Assembly (NCBI RefSeq): GCF_012985465.1
Contig: NZ_JAAQWN010000001.1
Location: 558,001 to 622,000 of the forward strand
DNA: 64,000 nt
Direction: 5' to 3'
Origin: Pseudomonas sp. WS 5079
GTDB taxonomy: Bacteria > Pseudomonadota > Gammaproteobacteria > Pseudomonadales > Pseudomonadaceae
The first letter of the stretch is position 1, and each line of letters starts with the position of its first letter. Both the position numbers and the translations under genes were made by a program. The notes under the pieces were generated by a model, which worked only from the letters and a program-made list of their open reading frames with translations, did not search any database and was not told where the DNA came from. This document shows, one piece after another, positions 45,421-53,774 of the stretch.

Positions 45421-46959
45421 TCAGTCCTCCCAGATCTGGACGGTTTTCAGCACGTCGCGGCGGTTGGCCTTCTTGGCGCCGAACATGTTGGTGTCGGAGC
45501 TGCCACTGCAGCCGCTGCCGAAGCTGAAACCACAGCCGGAACGCTCGGCAAACGCATCGCTCATCGCGTCTTCACGGTGCGCGCTGGGCACCACAAACCG
45601 GTCCTCGTAGTTGGCAATCGCCAGGTAGCGGTACATCTCTTCCACCTGGGCCACGCTCAGGTCCACGTCGGCCAGCACTTGCAGGTCCTCGACGCCGTCC
45701 ACTTGCTGCGAGCGCTTGAAGGCGCGCATGGCCAGCAGGCGTTTCAGCGCACGCTTGACCGGCTTTTCGTCACCGGCAGTCAGCATATTGGCCAGGTAAC
45801 GCAGGGGGATGCGCAGGCTGTCGACATCCGGGATCACCCCGTTCATGCCCACGGTGCCGGCGGCAGCTGCGTTCTGGATCGGCGAGAGTGGCGGCACGTA
45901 CCAGACCATCGGCAAGGTGCGGTATTCCGGGTGCAGCGGCAGTGCGAGTTTCCAGTCCACGGCCATTTTGTACACCGGCGAACGCTGGGCCGAGTCGATC
46001 ACCGACTGCGGTACACCATCGGCCAGGGCCTGGCGGATCACCGCCGGGTCATTCGGGTCGAGGAAGATTTCCAGCTGCTTCTCGTACAGGTCGTGCTCGT
46101 TGGCGGTGCTGGCGACTTCGCTGATGCGGTCGGCGTCATACAGCAGCACACCGAGGTAGCGGATGCGCCCGACGCAGGTTTCCGCGCAGACGGTAGGCAT
46201 ACCGGCTTCGATCCGGGGGTAGCAGAAGATGCACTTCTCGGATTTGCCGCTCTTCCAGTTGAAGTAGATTTTCTTGTACGGGCAGCCGCTGATGCACATG
46301 CGCCAGCCGCGGCATTTTTCCTGGTCGATCAGCACGATGCCGTCTTCTTCACGCTTGTAGATCGCGCCGCTGGGGCACGACGCCGCGCACGCAGGGTTCA
46401 GGCAGTGCTCGCACAGGCGCGGCAGGTACATCATGAAGGTGTTTTCGTACTCGCCATAAATGTCGGCCTGGATCTGGTCGAAGTTCTTGTCCTTGCGGCG
46501 CTTGGCGAACTCGGTGCCGAGGATTTCTTCCCAGTTGGGGCCCCACTCGATTTTTTCCATGCGCTTGCCGGACACCACCGAACGCGGGCGTGCGGTCGGT
46601 TGGTGCTCGCCCAAAGGCGCGGTGTGCAGGTGCTGGTAGTCGAAGTCGAACGGCTCGTAGTAGTCGTCCAGGCTCGGCAGGTCCGGGTTGGCGAAGATGT
46701 TCGCCAGCACGCGGAACTTGCCACCGATGCGCGGGTTGATCGAGCCGTTGGCGTTGCGGATCCAGCCGCCCTTCCACTTGTCCTGGTTTTCCCACTCCTT
46801 GGGGTAGCCAATGCCCGGCTTGGATTCAACGTTGTTGAACCACGCGTATTCCATGCCTTCGCGGCTGGTCCACACGTTTTTGCAGGTGATCGAGCAGGTG
46901 TGGCAGCCGATGCACTTGTCCAGGTTCAGGACCATGCCGATTTGTGAGCGGATCTTCAT
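45421..46959 (-). CDS. narH: Respiratory nitrate reductase beta subunit
   Basis: 512-residue Fe-S subunit. Four cluster motifs are visible: CIGCHTCSITCKNVW (16-30), CEHCLNPACAASCPSGA, CRGWRMCISGCPY (a Trp in place of the second cysteine, marking the 3Fe-4S cluster) and CIFCYPRIEAGMPTVCAETC. It relays electrons from NarI hemes to NarG. Its start MKIRSQIGMVLNLDKCIGC follows the narG stop by one base. An upstream frame extension inside narG was rejected. Confidence 0.96.
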   Translation of the reverse strand: MKIRSQIGMVLNLDKCIGCHTCSITCKNVWTSREGMEYAWFNNVESKPGIGYPKEWENQDKWKGGWIRNANGSINPRIGGKFRVLANIFANPDLPSLDDYYEPFDFDYQHLHTAPLGEHQPTARPRSVVSGKRMEKIEWGPNWEEILGTEFAKRRKDKNFDQIQADIYGEYENTFMMYLPRLCEHCLNPACAASCPSGAIYKREEDGIVLIDQEKCRGWRMCISGCPYKKIYFNWKSGKSEKCIFCYPRIEAGMPTVCAETCVGRIRYLGVLLYDADRISEVASTANEHDLYEKQLEIFLDPNDPAVIRQALADGVPQSVIDSAQRSPVYKMAVDWKLALPLHPEYRTLPMVWYVPPLSPIQNAAAAGTVGMNGVIPDVDSLRIPLRYLANMLTAGDEKPVKRALKRLLAMRAFKRSQQVDGVEDLQVLADVDLSVAQVEEMYRYLAIANYEDRFVVPSAHREDAMSDAFAERSGCGFSFGSGCSGSSDTNMFGAKKANRRDVLKTVQIWED

Positions 46960-46960
46960 C

Positions 46961-49900
46961 TCAGTTCTCCTCGATATCGGTCGGCAATGGACGCGGCAGA
47001 TCATCACCGCTGGAACCATCGAGCCAATCGACCTTGACCATCTTGCGCACCACCACGAATTCATCGCGGTTGCAGCCGACTGTGCCGTAATAGTTGAAAC
47101 CGTAGGCCTGCTGGGCATAGCCACCGATCATGTGGGTCGGCTTGAGCACCACGCGGGTCACCGAGTTGTGGTGGCCGCCACGGGTCTTGGTGGTTTCCGA
47201 ACCCGGTACGTTCACGATGCGTTCCTGGGCGTGGTACATCATCACCATGCCTTCCTTGACCCGCTGGCTGACCACCGCACGGGCGGTCAGCGCGCCGTTG
47301 ACGTTGAAGCACTCGATCCAGTCGTTGTCCTCGATCCCGGCGCGCTTGGCGTCGATTTCCGAGAGCCACACAATCGGGCCGCCACGGCTCAAGGTGAGCA
47401 TCAGCAGGTTGTCGCTGTAGGTGCTGTGGATCCCCCATTTCTGGTGCGGCGTGATCCAGTTCAGGACGATTTCGGTCTCGCCATTGCTGCGCTTGTCCTT
47501 CACTCCTTCGATGGTGCGGGTGTTGACCGGTGGCCGGTAGCTCATCAACTGCTCGCCGAACGCCTGCATCCACGGGTGATCCTGGTAGAACTGCTGGCGG
47601 CCGGTGATGGTGCGCCATGGGATGTTTTCATGGACGTTGGTGTAGCCGGCGTTGTAGCTCACGTGCTCGTCTTCCAGGCCCGACCAGGTGGGGCTGGAGA
47701 TGATCTTGCGCGGCTGCGCCTGGATATCGCGGAAGCGGATCGCTTCGTGGGCCTTGGAAATCGCCAGGTGGCTGTGGTCGATGCCGGTGAATTCCGACAG
47801 CGCCGCCCAGGCCTTCAAGGCGACCTTGCCGTTGGTTTCCGGAGCCAGGGACAGAATCACCTCGGCCGCATCAATCGCCGTGTCGATTTTTGGCCGGCCG
47901 TGGCTGATGCCCGCGTCGCCTTCGTGGTGGTTGAGTTCGCCAAGGAACTCGACTTCCTCGTCGGTATTCCAGTTGATGCCCTTGCCACCGTTGCCGAGTT
48001 TTTCCAGCATCGGGCCCAGCGATGAGAACTGCTTGTAGATGTTCGGGTAATCCCGTTCCACCACCGCCATGTTCGGCGCATTCTTGCCCGGTACCGGCGC
48101 CACGCCGGCGCTTTTCCAGTCGGTACCGCCAAACGGCTGGGCCAGCTCACCGACGCTGTCATGCATCAACGGCACGGTCACCAGGTCTTGCTCCACGCCA
48201 AGGTGGCCGACCGACATGGCCGAGAACGCCTTGGCGATGCCTTTGTAGATCTCCCAGTCCGAACGCGATTCCCACGCCGGATCAATCGCCGCCGACAGCG
48301 GGTGAATGAACGGGTGCATGTCCGAGGTGTTCATGTCGTCTTTTTCGTACCATGTTGCAGTCGGCAACACGATGTCGGAATACACGCAGGTCGAGGACAT
48401 GCGGAAGTCCAGGGTGGTCACCAGGTCGAGCTTGCCGATGGCGCCGTCTTCGACCCACTCGGCCTCGGTTGGCTTGCATTCGGTGCTGTGGCCGATGTCT
48501 TCGTTCATCACCCCGTTCTTGGTGCCGAGCAGGTACTTGAGCATGTACTCGTGGCCCTTGCCCGACGAGCCGAGCAAGTTGGAACGCCAGATAAACATGT
48601 TGCGCGGGAAGTTCACCGGGCTGTCCGGCTGCTCGCAGGCAAAGCGCAGGCTGCCGTCCTGCCAGGACTTGACCACGTAGTCTTTGGGGTCCATACCGGC
48701 TGCCGCCGCGTCGCGGCAGATGTGCAACGGGTTGGTATTGAGTTGGGGTGCGCTGGGCAACCAGCCGGCGCGTTCGGCGCGGATGTTGTAGTCCAGGGCG
48801 TGCTCGGGGAACTGCGACTTGTCGGCCAACGGCGAGAGGATGTCGTGCATGCTCATCTTCTCGTGGCGCCATTGCGAGCTGTGGCCGTAGAAGAAGCTGG
48901 TGCCGTTCATCTGGCGCGGCGGACGGTTCCAGTCCAGGCCGAATGCCAGGGGCAGCCAGCCGCATTGCGGACGCAGTTTTTCCTGGCCCACGTAGTGCGC
49001 CCAACCGCCGCCGGTCTGGCCGACACAACCGCAGAGCATGAGCATATTGATCAGCCCGCGGTAGTTCATGTCCATGTGGTACCAGTGGTTCATTGCCGCG
49101 CCGACGATGATCATCGAGCGCCCACGGGTCTTGTCGGCGTTGTCGGCAAACTCACGGGCGATCTGGATCGCCTTCTCGCGGCTGACCCCGGTGATTGCCT
49201 CCTGCCAGGCTGGCGTGCCCGGTACGCTGGCGTCGTTGTAGTCCTTGGCCACATTGCTGCCGCCCAGGCCACGGTCGATGGCCAGGTTGGCCGCCGACAG
49301 GTCGAACACCGTCGCCACTTTGGCCACCGTGCCATCGGCCAGGGTCACGCTGTGCACCGGCACCCGACGGAACTGCACGGCGTCGCCGGCCACGTGCTGG
49401 AAGTAGTCGTGGGCTTCACCGGCAAAATACGGGAACGCCACTTCGGCGACGTCCTCGCCGATCAGGCTCAGCTTGAGGTCGATCTCGCGGCCTTCACCGC
49501 CTTCTTTGGCCAGGATGTTCCACTTGCCCTTCTCGCCCCAGCGATAGCCGATGGCGCCTTGTGGCGAGACCAGTTCGCCGCTTTCGTCGAGGGCGATGGT
49601 TTTCCATTCCGGGTTGTTGTCCTGGCCGAGGTTGTCCACCAGGTCCGAGGCGCGCAGGAAGCGGTCCGGCTGGAAGCCTGCGCCCGGGGCGAAGCCGGTC
49701 ATGGGCTTGAGCATTACCAGCACCGGCAAGTCGGTGTAGCGCTTGGCGTATTCGGTGAAGTACGCGCTCGGTTTATCCAGGTGAAATTCCTTGAAGATCA
49801 CATGGTTGAAGGCCTGGGCCAGTGCCGCGTCGGTGCCCTGCTTGGGGTTGAGCCACAGGTCGGTGAGCTTGGCTACTTCCGAATAGTCAGGCGTGATGGC

Positions 49901-50734
49901 CACGGTCTTGGTGCCCTTGTAGCGCACCTCGGTGAAGAAGTGCGCGTCCGGGGTCCGGGTCTGCGGGACGTTCGAGCCCCAGGCGATGATGTAGTTGGAG
50001 TTGTACCAGTCGGCCGATTCCGGCACGTCGGTCTGCTCGCCCCAGACCATCGGCGAGGCTGGCGGCAGGTCGCAGTACCAGTCATAGAAGCTCAGGCACA
50101 CGCCGCCGATCAGCGACAGGTAACGCGAACCTGCGGCGTAGCTGACCATGGACATGGCCGGGATCGGCGAGAAGCCGACGATGCGGTCCGGGCCGTATTG
50201 CTTGATGGTGTAGACGTTGGACGCGGCGATGATTTCGTTGACTTCATCCCAGTTGGAGCGGATGAAGCCGCCCATGCCACGCTTGCTTTTATAGGAGTCG
50301 GCCTTGGCCTTGTCCTCGACAATGCTCGCCCAGGCCTCGACCGGCGACAGCGTCAGGCGCGCCTCGCGCCACAGCTTGAGCAATGGCTTGCGGATCTTCG
50401 GGTACTTCAGGCGGTTGGCGCTGTAGATGTACCAGCTGTAGCTCGCGCCACGGGGGCAGCCGCGCGGCTCGTGGTTAGGCAGGTCGTTGCGGGTACGCGG
50501 GTAGTCGGTCTGCTGGGTTTCCCAGGTGATCAGGCCGTTCTTCACGTAGATCTTCCACGAGCACGAGCCGGTGCAGTTCACCCCGTGGGTGGAGCGCACG
50601 ATCTTGTCGTACTGCCAGCGCGAACGGTAGACGTTCTCCCAGTCGCGGGACTCCTTGCGGGTCTCGCCGTGACCTTCGGAGAATTCGTCTTGCTTGCGAT
50701 TGAAGAACCGCAGTTGATCGAGTAAATGACTCAT
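46961..50734 (-). CDS. narG: Respiratory nitrate reductase alpha subunit
   Basis: 1257-residue Mo-bisMGD catalytic subunit. The FS0 cluster motif H-x3-C-x3-C...C is in STHGVNCTGSCSW and GCPRGASYSW near residues 45-95. The molybdenum-ligand region with its aspartate lies in ADWYNSNYIIAWGSN (about 220-235), and the C-terminal cofactor domain in YHAQERIVNVPGSETTKTRGG. Reduces nitrate to nitrite on the cytoplasmic face. Full length compared with E. coli and P. aeruginosa. A 2.5-kb open frame on the opposite strand is a composition artefact. Confidence 0.97.
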   Translation of the reverse strand: MSHLLDQLRFFNRKQDEFSEGHGETRKESRDWENVYRSRWQYDKIVRSTHGVNCTGSCSWKIYVKNGLITWETQQTDYPRTRNDLPNHEPRGCPRGASYSWYIYSANRLKYPKIRKPLLKLWREARLTLSPVEAWASIVEDKAKADSYKSKRGMGGFIRSNWDEVNEIIAASNVYTIKQYGPDRIVGFSPIPAMSMVSYAAGSRYLSLIGGVCLSFYDWYCDLPPASPMVWGEQTDVPESADWYNSNYIIAWGSNVPQTRTPDAHFFTEVRYKGTKTVAITPDYSEVAKLTDLWLNPKQGTDAALAQAFNHVIFKEFHLDKPSAYFTEYAKRYTDLPVLVMLKPMTGFAPGAGFQPDRFLRASDLVDNLGQDNNPEWKTIALDESGELVSPQGAIGYRWGEKGKWNILAKEGGEGREIDLKLSLIGEDVAEVAFPYFAGEAHDYFQHVAGDAVQFRRVPVHSVTLADGTVAKVATVFDLSAANLAIDRGLGGSNVAKDYNDASVPGTPAWQEAITGVSREKAIQIAREFADNADKTRGRSMIIVGAAMNHWYHMDMNYRGLINMLMLCGCVGQTGGGWAHYVGQEKLRPQCGWLPLAFGLDWNRPPRQMNGTSFFYGHSSQWRHEKMSMHDILSPLADKSQFPEHALDYNIRAERAGWLPSAPQLNTNPLHICRDAAAAGMDPKDYVVKSWQDGSLRFACEQPDSPVNFPRNMFIWRSNLLGSSGKGHEYMLKYLLGTKNGVMNEDIGHSTECKPTEAEWVEDGAIGKLDLVTTLDFRMSSTCVYSDIVLPTATWYEKDDMNTSDMHPFIHPLSAAIDPAWESRSDWEIYKGIAKAFSAMSVGHLGVEQDLVTVPLMHDSVGELAQPFGGTDWKSAGVAPVPGKNAPNMAVVERDYPNIYKQFSSLGPMLEKLGNGGKGINWNTDEEVEFLGELNHHEGDAGISHGRPKIDTAIDAAEVILSLAPETNGKVALKAWAALSEFTGIDHSHLAISKAHEAIRFRDIQAQPRKIISSPTWSGLEDEHVSYNAGYTNVHENIPWRTITGRQQFYQDHPWMQAFGEQLMSYRPPVNTRTIEGVKDKRSNGETEIVLNWITPHQKWGIHSTYSDNLLMLTLSRGGPIVWLSEIDAKRAGIEDNDWIECFNVNGALTARAVVSQRVKEGMVMMYHAQERIVNVPGSETTKTRGGHHNSVTRVVLKPTHMIGGYAQQAYGFNYYGTVGCNRDEFVVVRKMVKVDWLDGSSGDDLPRPLPTDIEEN

Positions 50735-50804
50735 GGTGCTTTCCTCTCAGGCTTGCCGCGGGGTTCTGTGCCCCGCCCACGCAAGGTTTGAATTCGGGGT
50801 CGAC

Positions 50805-52202
50805 TCAGCAGGGGGTCTCGGCGCCTTTGCGCGCATACCACCACCAGGTCACGACGATGCAGGTCAGGTAGAAGCCGACAAACATGTAGAACGCCATGGC
50901 CGGGCTGCCGGTGTAGGCCATGGACGAGCCAAAGGTCTTGGGGATGAAGAACGCACCGAAGGCACCCATGGCCGAGCTGAAGCCCAGCACGGCGGCCGAT
51001 TCCTTGCTGGCATCCTTGAGGGCTTGCTCACGCACGGCGGCGGGTTTGCCGGCGCTGGCTTTTTCATGCTGGGTGCGGAAGATCACCGGGATCATGCGGA
51101 AGGTGGAGCCGTTGCCGATGCCGGTGGTGATGAACAGCAGCATGAACATGCCGAGGAAGCCGTAGAAGCTGCCGCCCTCGCCGTTCAGGGGCAAAAAGTG
51201 CAGGACGCCGAACACCATCACGATCATCAGCACGAAGTTCCACAAGGTCACCCGCGCACCGCCCAGCTTGTCGGCCAGCCAGCCGCCCAATGGGCGCACC
51301 AGGGCACCTACCAGCGGGCCGAGGAAGGCGAATTTCAGGGCGTTGACGTCTGGGAACGAGGTCTTGATCAGCATCGGGAAGGCGGCCGAAAAGCCAATGA
51401 AGGAACCGAAGGTGGCCAGGTACAACCAGCACATCAGCCAGTTGTGCTTGCGCTTGAAGATCACCGCCTGCTCGCTGAACGAAGCGCGGGCGCTGGACAG
51501 GTCATTCATGCCGAACCAGGCAAACAGGGTCACGGTGATGATGAACGGCACCCAGATAAACCCGGCGTTCTGCAACCACAACTGGCTGCCATCTTCCAGG
51601 GTCTGTGGCTGGCCGCCGAGCAGGCCGAACACGCCGAAGGTAATCACCAGCGGCACGCAGAACTGCATCACCGACACGCCCAGGTTACCCAGGCCGGCGT
51701 TCAGGCCCAGGGCCGTGCCTTGCTGGGACTTGGGGTAGAAGAAGCTGATGTTGGACATGCTCGAGGCGAAGTTGCCGCCACCGAAGCCGCACAGCAGCGC
51801 GATCAATACAAACACGCTGTAGGAGGTGCTCGGGTCTTGTACCGCGAAGCCCATCCACAGTGATGGAATCAGCAGCGACGCGGTGCTCAGGGCCGTCCAG
51901 CGGCGGCCACCGAAGATCGGCACCATGAACGAATAGAACACGCGCAACGTGGCGCCAGACAGGCCCGGCAACGCCGCCAGCCAGAACAGCTGGTCAGTGG
52001 TGAAGCTGAAACCGATGGCGTTCAGGCGCACGATCACCGTGCTCCACACCATCCACACAGCGAAGGCTAACAGCAGCGCCGGGATCGAGATCCACAGGTT
52101 GCGGGTTGCGGTCTGCTTGCCGCTGGCGCCCCAGAACGCCGGGTCTTCAGGGCGCCAGTCGTGGATCACCGGGCCCGAGTCGGGCTTTTGCGCGATAGTC
52201 AT
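50805..52202 (-). CDS. narK2: Nitrate/nitrite transporter NarK2
   Basis: 465-residue MFS protein with about 12 helices. NarK-family motifs: GGGNFASSMSNISFFYPKSQQG with ALGLNAGLGNLG (nitrate signature), and the second signature GTGIGNGSTFRMIP-like (TTGIGNGSTFRMIPVIFRT). By homology it exchanges nitrate for nitrite. Its start overlaps the end of narK1 by 4 bases, and narG follows after 70 bases. Confidence 0.95.
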   Translation of the reverse strand: MTIAQKPDSGPVIHDWRPEDPAFWGASGKQTATRNLWISIPALLLAFAVWMVWSTVIVRLNAIGFSFTTDQLFWLAALPGLSGATLRVFYSFMVPIFGGRRWTALSTASLLIPSLWMGFAVQDPSTSYSVFVLIALLCGFGGGNFASSMSNISFFYPKSQQGTALGLNAGLGNLGVSVMQFCVPLVITFGVFGLLGGQPQTLEDGSQLWLQNAGFIWVPFIITVTLFAWFGMNDLSSARASFSEQAVIFKRKHNWLMCWLYLATFGSFIGFSAAFPMLIKTSFPDVNALKFAFLGPLVGALVRPLGGWLADKLGGARVTLWNFVLMIVMVFGVLHFLPLNGEGGSFYGFLGMFMLLFITTGIGNGSTFRMIPVIFRTQHEKASAGKPAAVREQALKDASKESAAVLGFSSAMGAFGAFFIPKTFGSSMAYTGSPAMAFYMFVGFYLTCIVVTWWWYARKGAETPC

Positions 52203-53491
52203 GCAGATTCTCCTTGGAGAGGCTGGGCCGCCGCTTTACCAAGCAGCGGTTGCTTGCGGATTTCGCTGAAGTACATCCAGGTCAGGGATACCCAGACCAC
52301 GCCGTACATCAACATGAAGCAGGAGGAGCGCACGCCGGTGAGGTCCACCAGGGCGCCGAACATGATCGGCAGGACAAAGCCGCCAAGGCCGCCCGCCAGG
52401 CCGACGATGCCGGACACCGCGCCCATGTTTTGCGGGTAGTCATTGGCGATGTACTTGAACACCGAGGCCTTGCCGAAGGCGAAGGCGATGCCCATCACAA
52501 ACAGCAGCACGGTGAACAGGGTGGCATTGAGGCCGATATGAAAATCCAGCGGGCCGTTGACGGTCTGCACCTGCAATTGGGTCTGCGGGTAGCTGAGCAG
52601 GAACAGGCAGATCCAACTGACCCACAACACCCACCAGGTCACGCTCTGTGCGCCCCAGCGGTCGGACATCCAGCCGCCCACAGCGCGCAGCACGCCACCG
52701 GGCAGGGAAAAACACGCGGCCAACAGCGCAGCGCTTTGCAGGCTGAAGCCGTATTCCTGCACGTAGTACTTGGTCGCCCACAGCGCCAGGGCCACGTAGC
52801 CACCGAACACAATCGAGTAGTACTGGCAGTAGCGCCACACGGCCGGGTCCTTGAGGCACAGCAGTTGTTCGCGCAAGGTGGCGCCACCGGCACTGCGGTG
52901 GGCCTTGTTCTCGCTGGTGAGGAACCAGAACAGCAGCGCGGTGATAAACAAGATTGCGCTGAACACCTTTGGCACCAGGTGCCAGGTACCCAGGGCGATC
53001 AGCGCCGGCGCCAGAAACTTGGTCACCGCCGCCCCCGCGTTACCAGCGCCGAACACGCCCATGGCAAAGCCCTGGTTGTCCTTGTCGAACCACTTGGCGA
53101 CGTAGGCGATGCCCACCGAAAACGAGCCGCCGGCCAGGCCGACAAACAGCCCCAGCACGAGGAATTGCCAGAAGGCGGTGGCGTAGGTGATCAGGTACAG
53201 CGGCAGCACGCAGGCGAGCATCAAGACAAAGAACACGATGCGCCCGCCGAAGCGGTCAGTCAGCAGGCCCAGGGGCAGGCGCACCAGGGAGCCGGTCAGT
53301 ACCGGGGTGGCGGCCAGCAGGCCGAACTGGGTTTCGTTGAGTTGCAGCAGCTCTTTGATCGGCACGCCGAGCACGGCGAACATCATCCAGACCATAAAGC
53401 ACACGGTGAAGGCCAGTGTACTCATGCCCAGCACCAGGCCCTGTCTTACACGGGGTTGAGTCACGGTTTGCGCTCCCAGAAGTGATTCCAT
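52199..53491 (-). CDS. narK1: Nitrate transporter NarK1 (proton symport type)
   Basis: 430-residue MFS protein with 12 predicted helices. It is shorter than NarK2 and has the type I NarK motifs GLAGGSFSVGIAYVAKWF and FGAGNAGAAVTKF, plus AVSGIVGLAGGLGGFVLP near the end. By analogy with P. aeruginosa and Paracoccus it takes up nitrate with protons at the start of anaerobic growth, with NarK2 then taking over as exchanger. It is the first gene of the nar operon and carries the regulated promoter region upstream. Confidence 0.94.
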   Translation of the reverse strand: MESLLGAQTVTQPRVRQGLVLGMSTLAFTVCFMVWMMFAVLGVPIKELLQLNETQFGLLAATPVLTGSLVRLPLGLLTDRFGGRIVFFVLMLACVLPLYLITYATAFWQFLVLGLFVGLAGGSFSVGIAYVAKWFDKDNQGFAMGVFGAGNAGAAVTKFLAPALIALGTWHLVPKVFSAILFITALLFWFLTSENKAHRSAGGATLREQLLCLKDPAVWRYCQYYSIVFGGYVALALWATKYYVQEYGFSLQSAALLAACFSLPGGVLRAVGGWMSDRWGAQSVTWWVLWVSWICLFLLSYPQTQLQVQTVNGPLDFHIGLNATLFTVLLFVMGIAFAFGKASVFKYIANDYPQNMGAVSGIVGLAGGLGGFVLPIMFGALVDLTGVRSSCFMLMYGVVWVSLTWMYFSEIRKQPLLGKAAAQPLQGESA

Positions 53492-53524
53492 GAGCGCAGG
53501 TTAGGGGCGACGTCCTCCAGGAAC

Positions 53525-53538
53525 TTGACCCAGATCAA
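53525..53538. promoter_or_regulatory. ANR box in narK1-narX intergenic region
   Basis: TTGACCCAGATCAA matches TTGAT-N4-ATCAA with one mismatch, 34 bases upstream of the narK1 start codon and in the divergent narX promoter region. ANR activation of this region is established in P. aeruginosa. Confidence 0.7.
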
Positions 53539-53576
53539 CGTCCACCTGGGGGGTATTGGCCTATGCTTGGCCCATC

Positions 53577-53592
53577 TACCTCTTAAGAGGTA
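53577..53592. promoter_or_regulatory. NarL 7-2-7 binding site
   Basis: TACCTCT-TA-AGAGGTA is a perfect inverted pair of NarL heptamers (TACYYMT) with the preferred 2-base spacer, between narK1 and narX. Confidence 0.82.
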
Positions 53593-53620
53593 GACCAAAT
53601 AACAAGAGAAAGTCTTTATT

Positions 53621-53633
53621 TATCAATGGATTG
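53621..53633 (+). promoter_or_regulatory. IHF site
   Basis: TATCAATGGATTG fits the IHF consensus WATCAA-N4-TTR exactly and lies between the two NarL sites, where DNA bending would bring NarL to the narK1 promoter, as reported for P. aeruginosa. Confidence 0.6.
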
Positions 53634-53673
53634 GTCTCTTGTGCCGGCTTTTTCCCGTGGGAGGGTTCGCCGG

Positions 53674-53689
53674 CAACTCTTTAGAGGTA
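53674..53689. promoter_or_regulatory. Second, imperfect NarL 7-2-7 site
   Basis: CAACTCT-TT-AGAGGTA: the right heptamer is perfect and the left matches 5 of 7. It is about 85 bases before narX and may serve autoregulation or distal activation of narK1. Confidence 0.55.
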
Positions 53690-53774
53690 GTGCGCCAGGG
53701 AATGCAGAATCCAATACTGTTTCCTATGCCAGGTGCCGCCATGCTGTTGTCCTTACCCCTTCGATTACGCCGTG

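Noticed and set aside
48161..50725. Open frame of about 850 codons on the plus strand opposite narG
   Set aside because: It mirrors the codon structure of narG on the other strand, has low-complexity His/Arg/Val-rich sequence and no domain; narG is certain.
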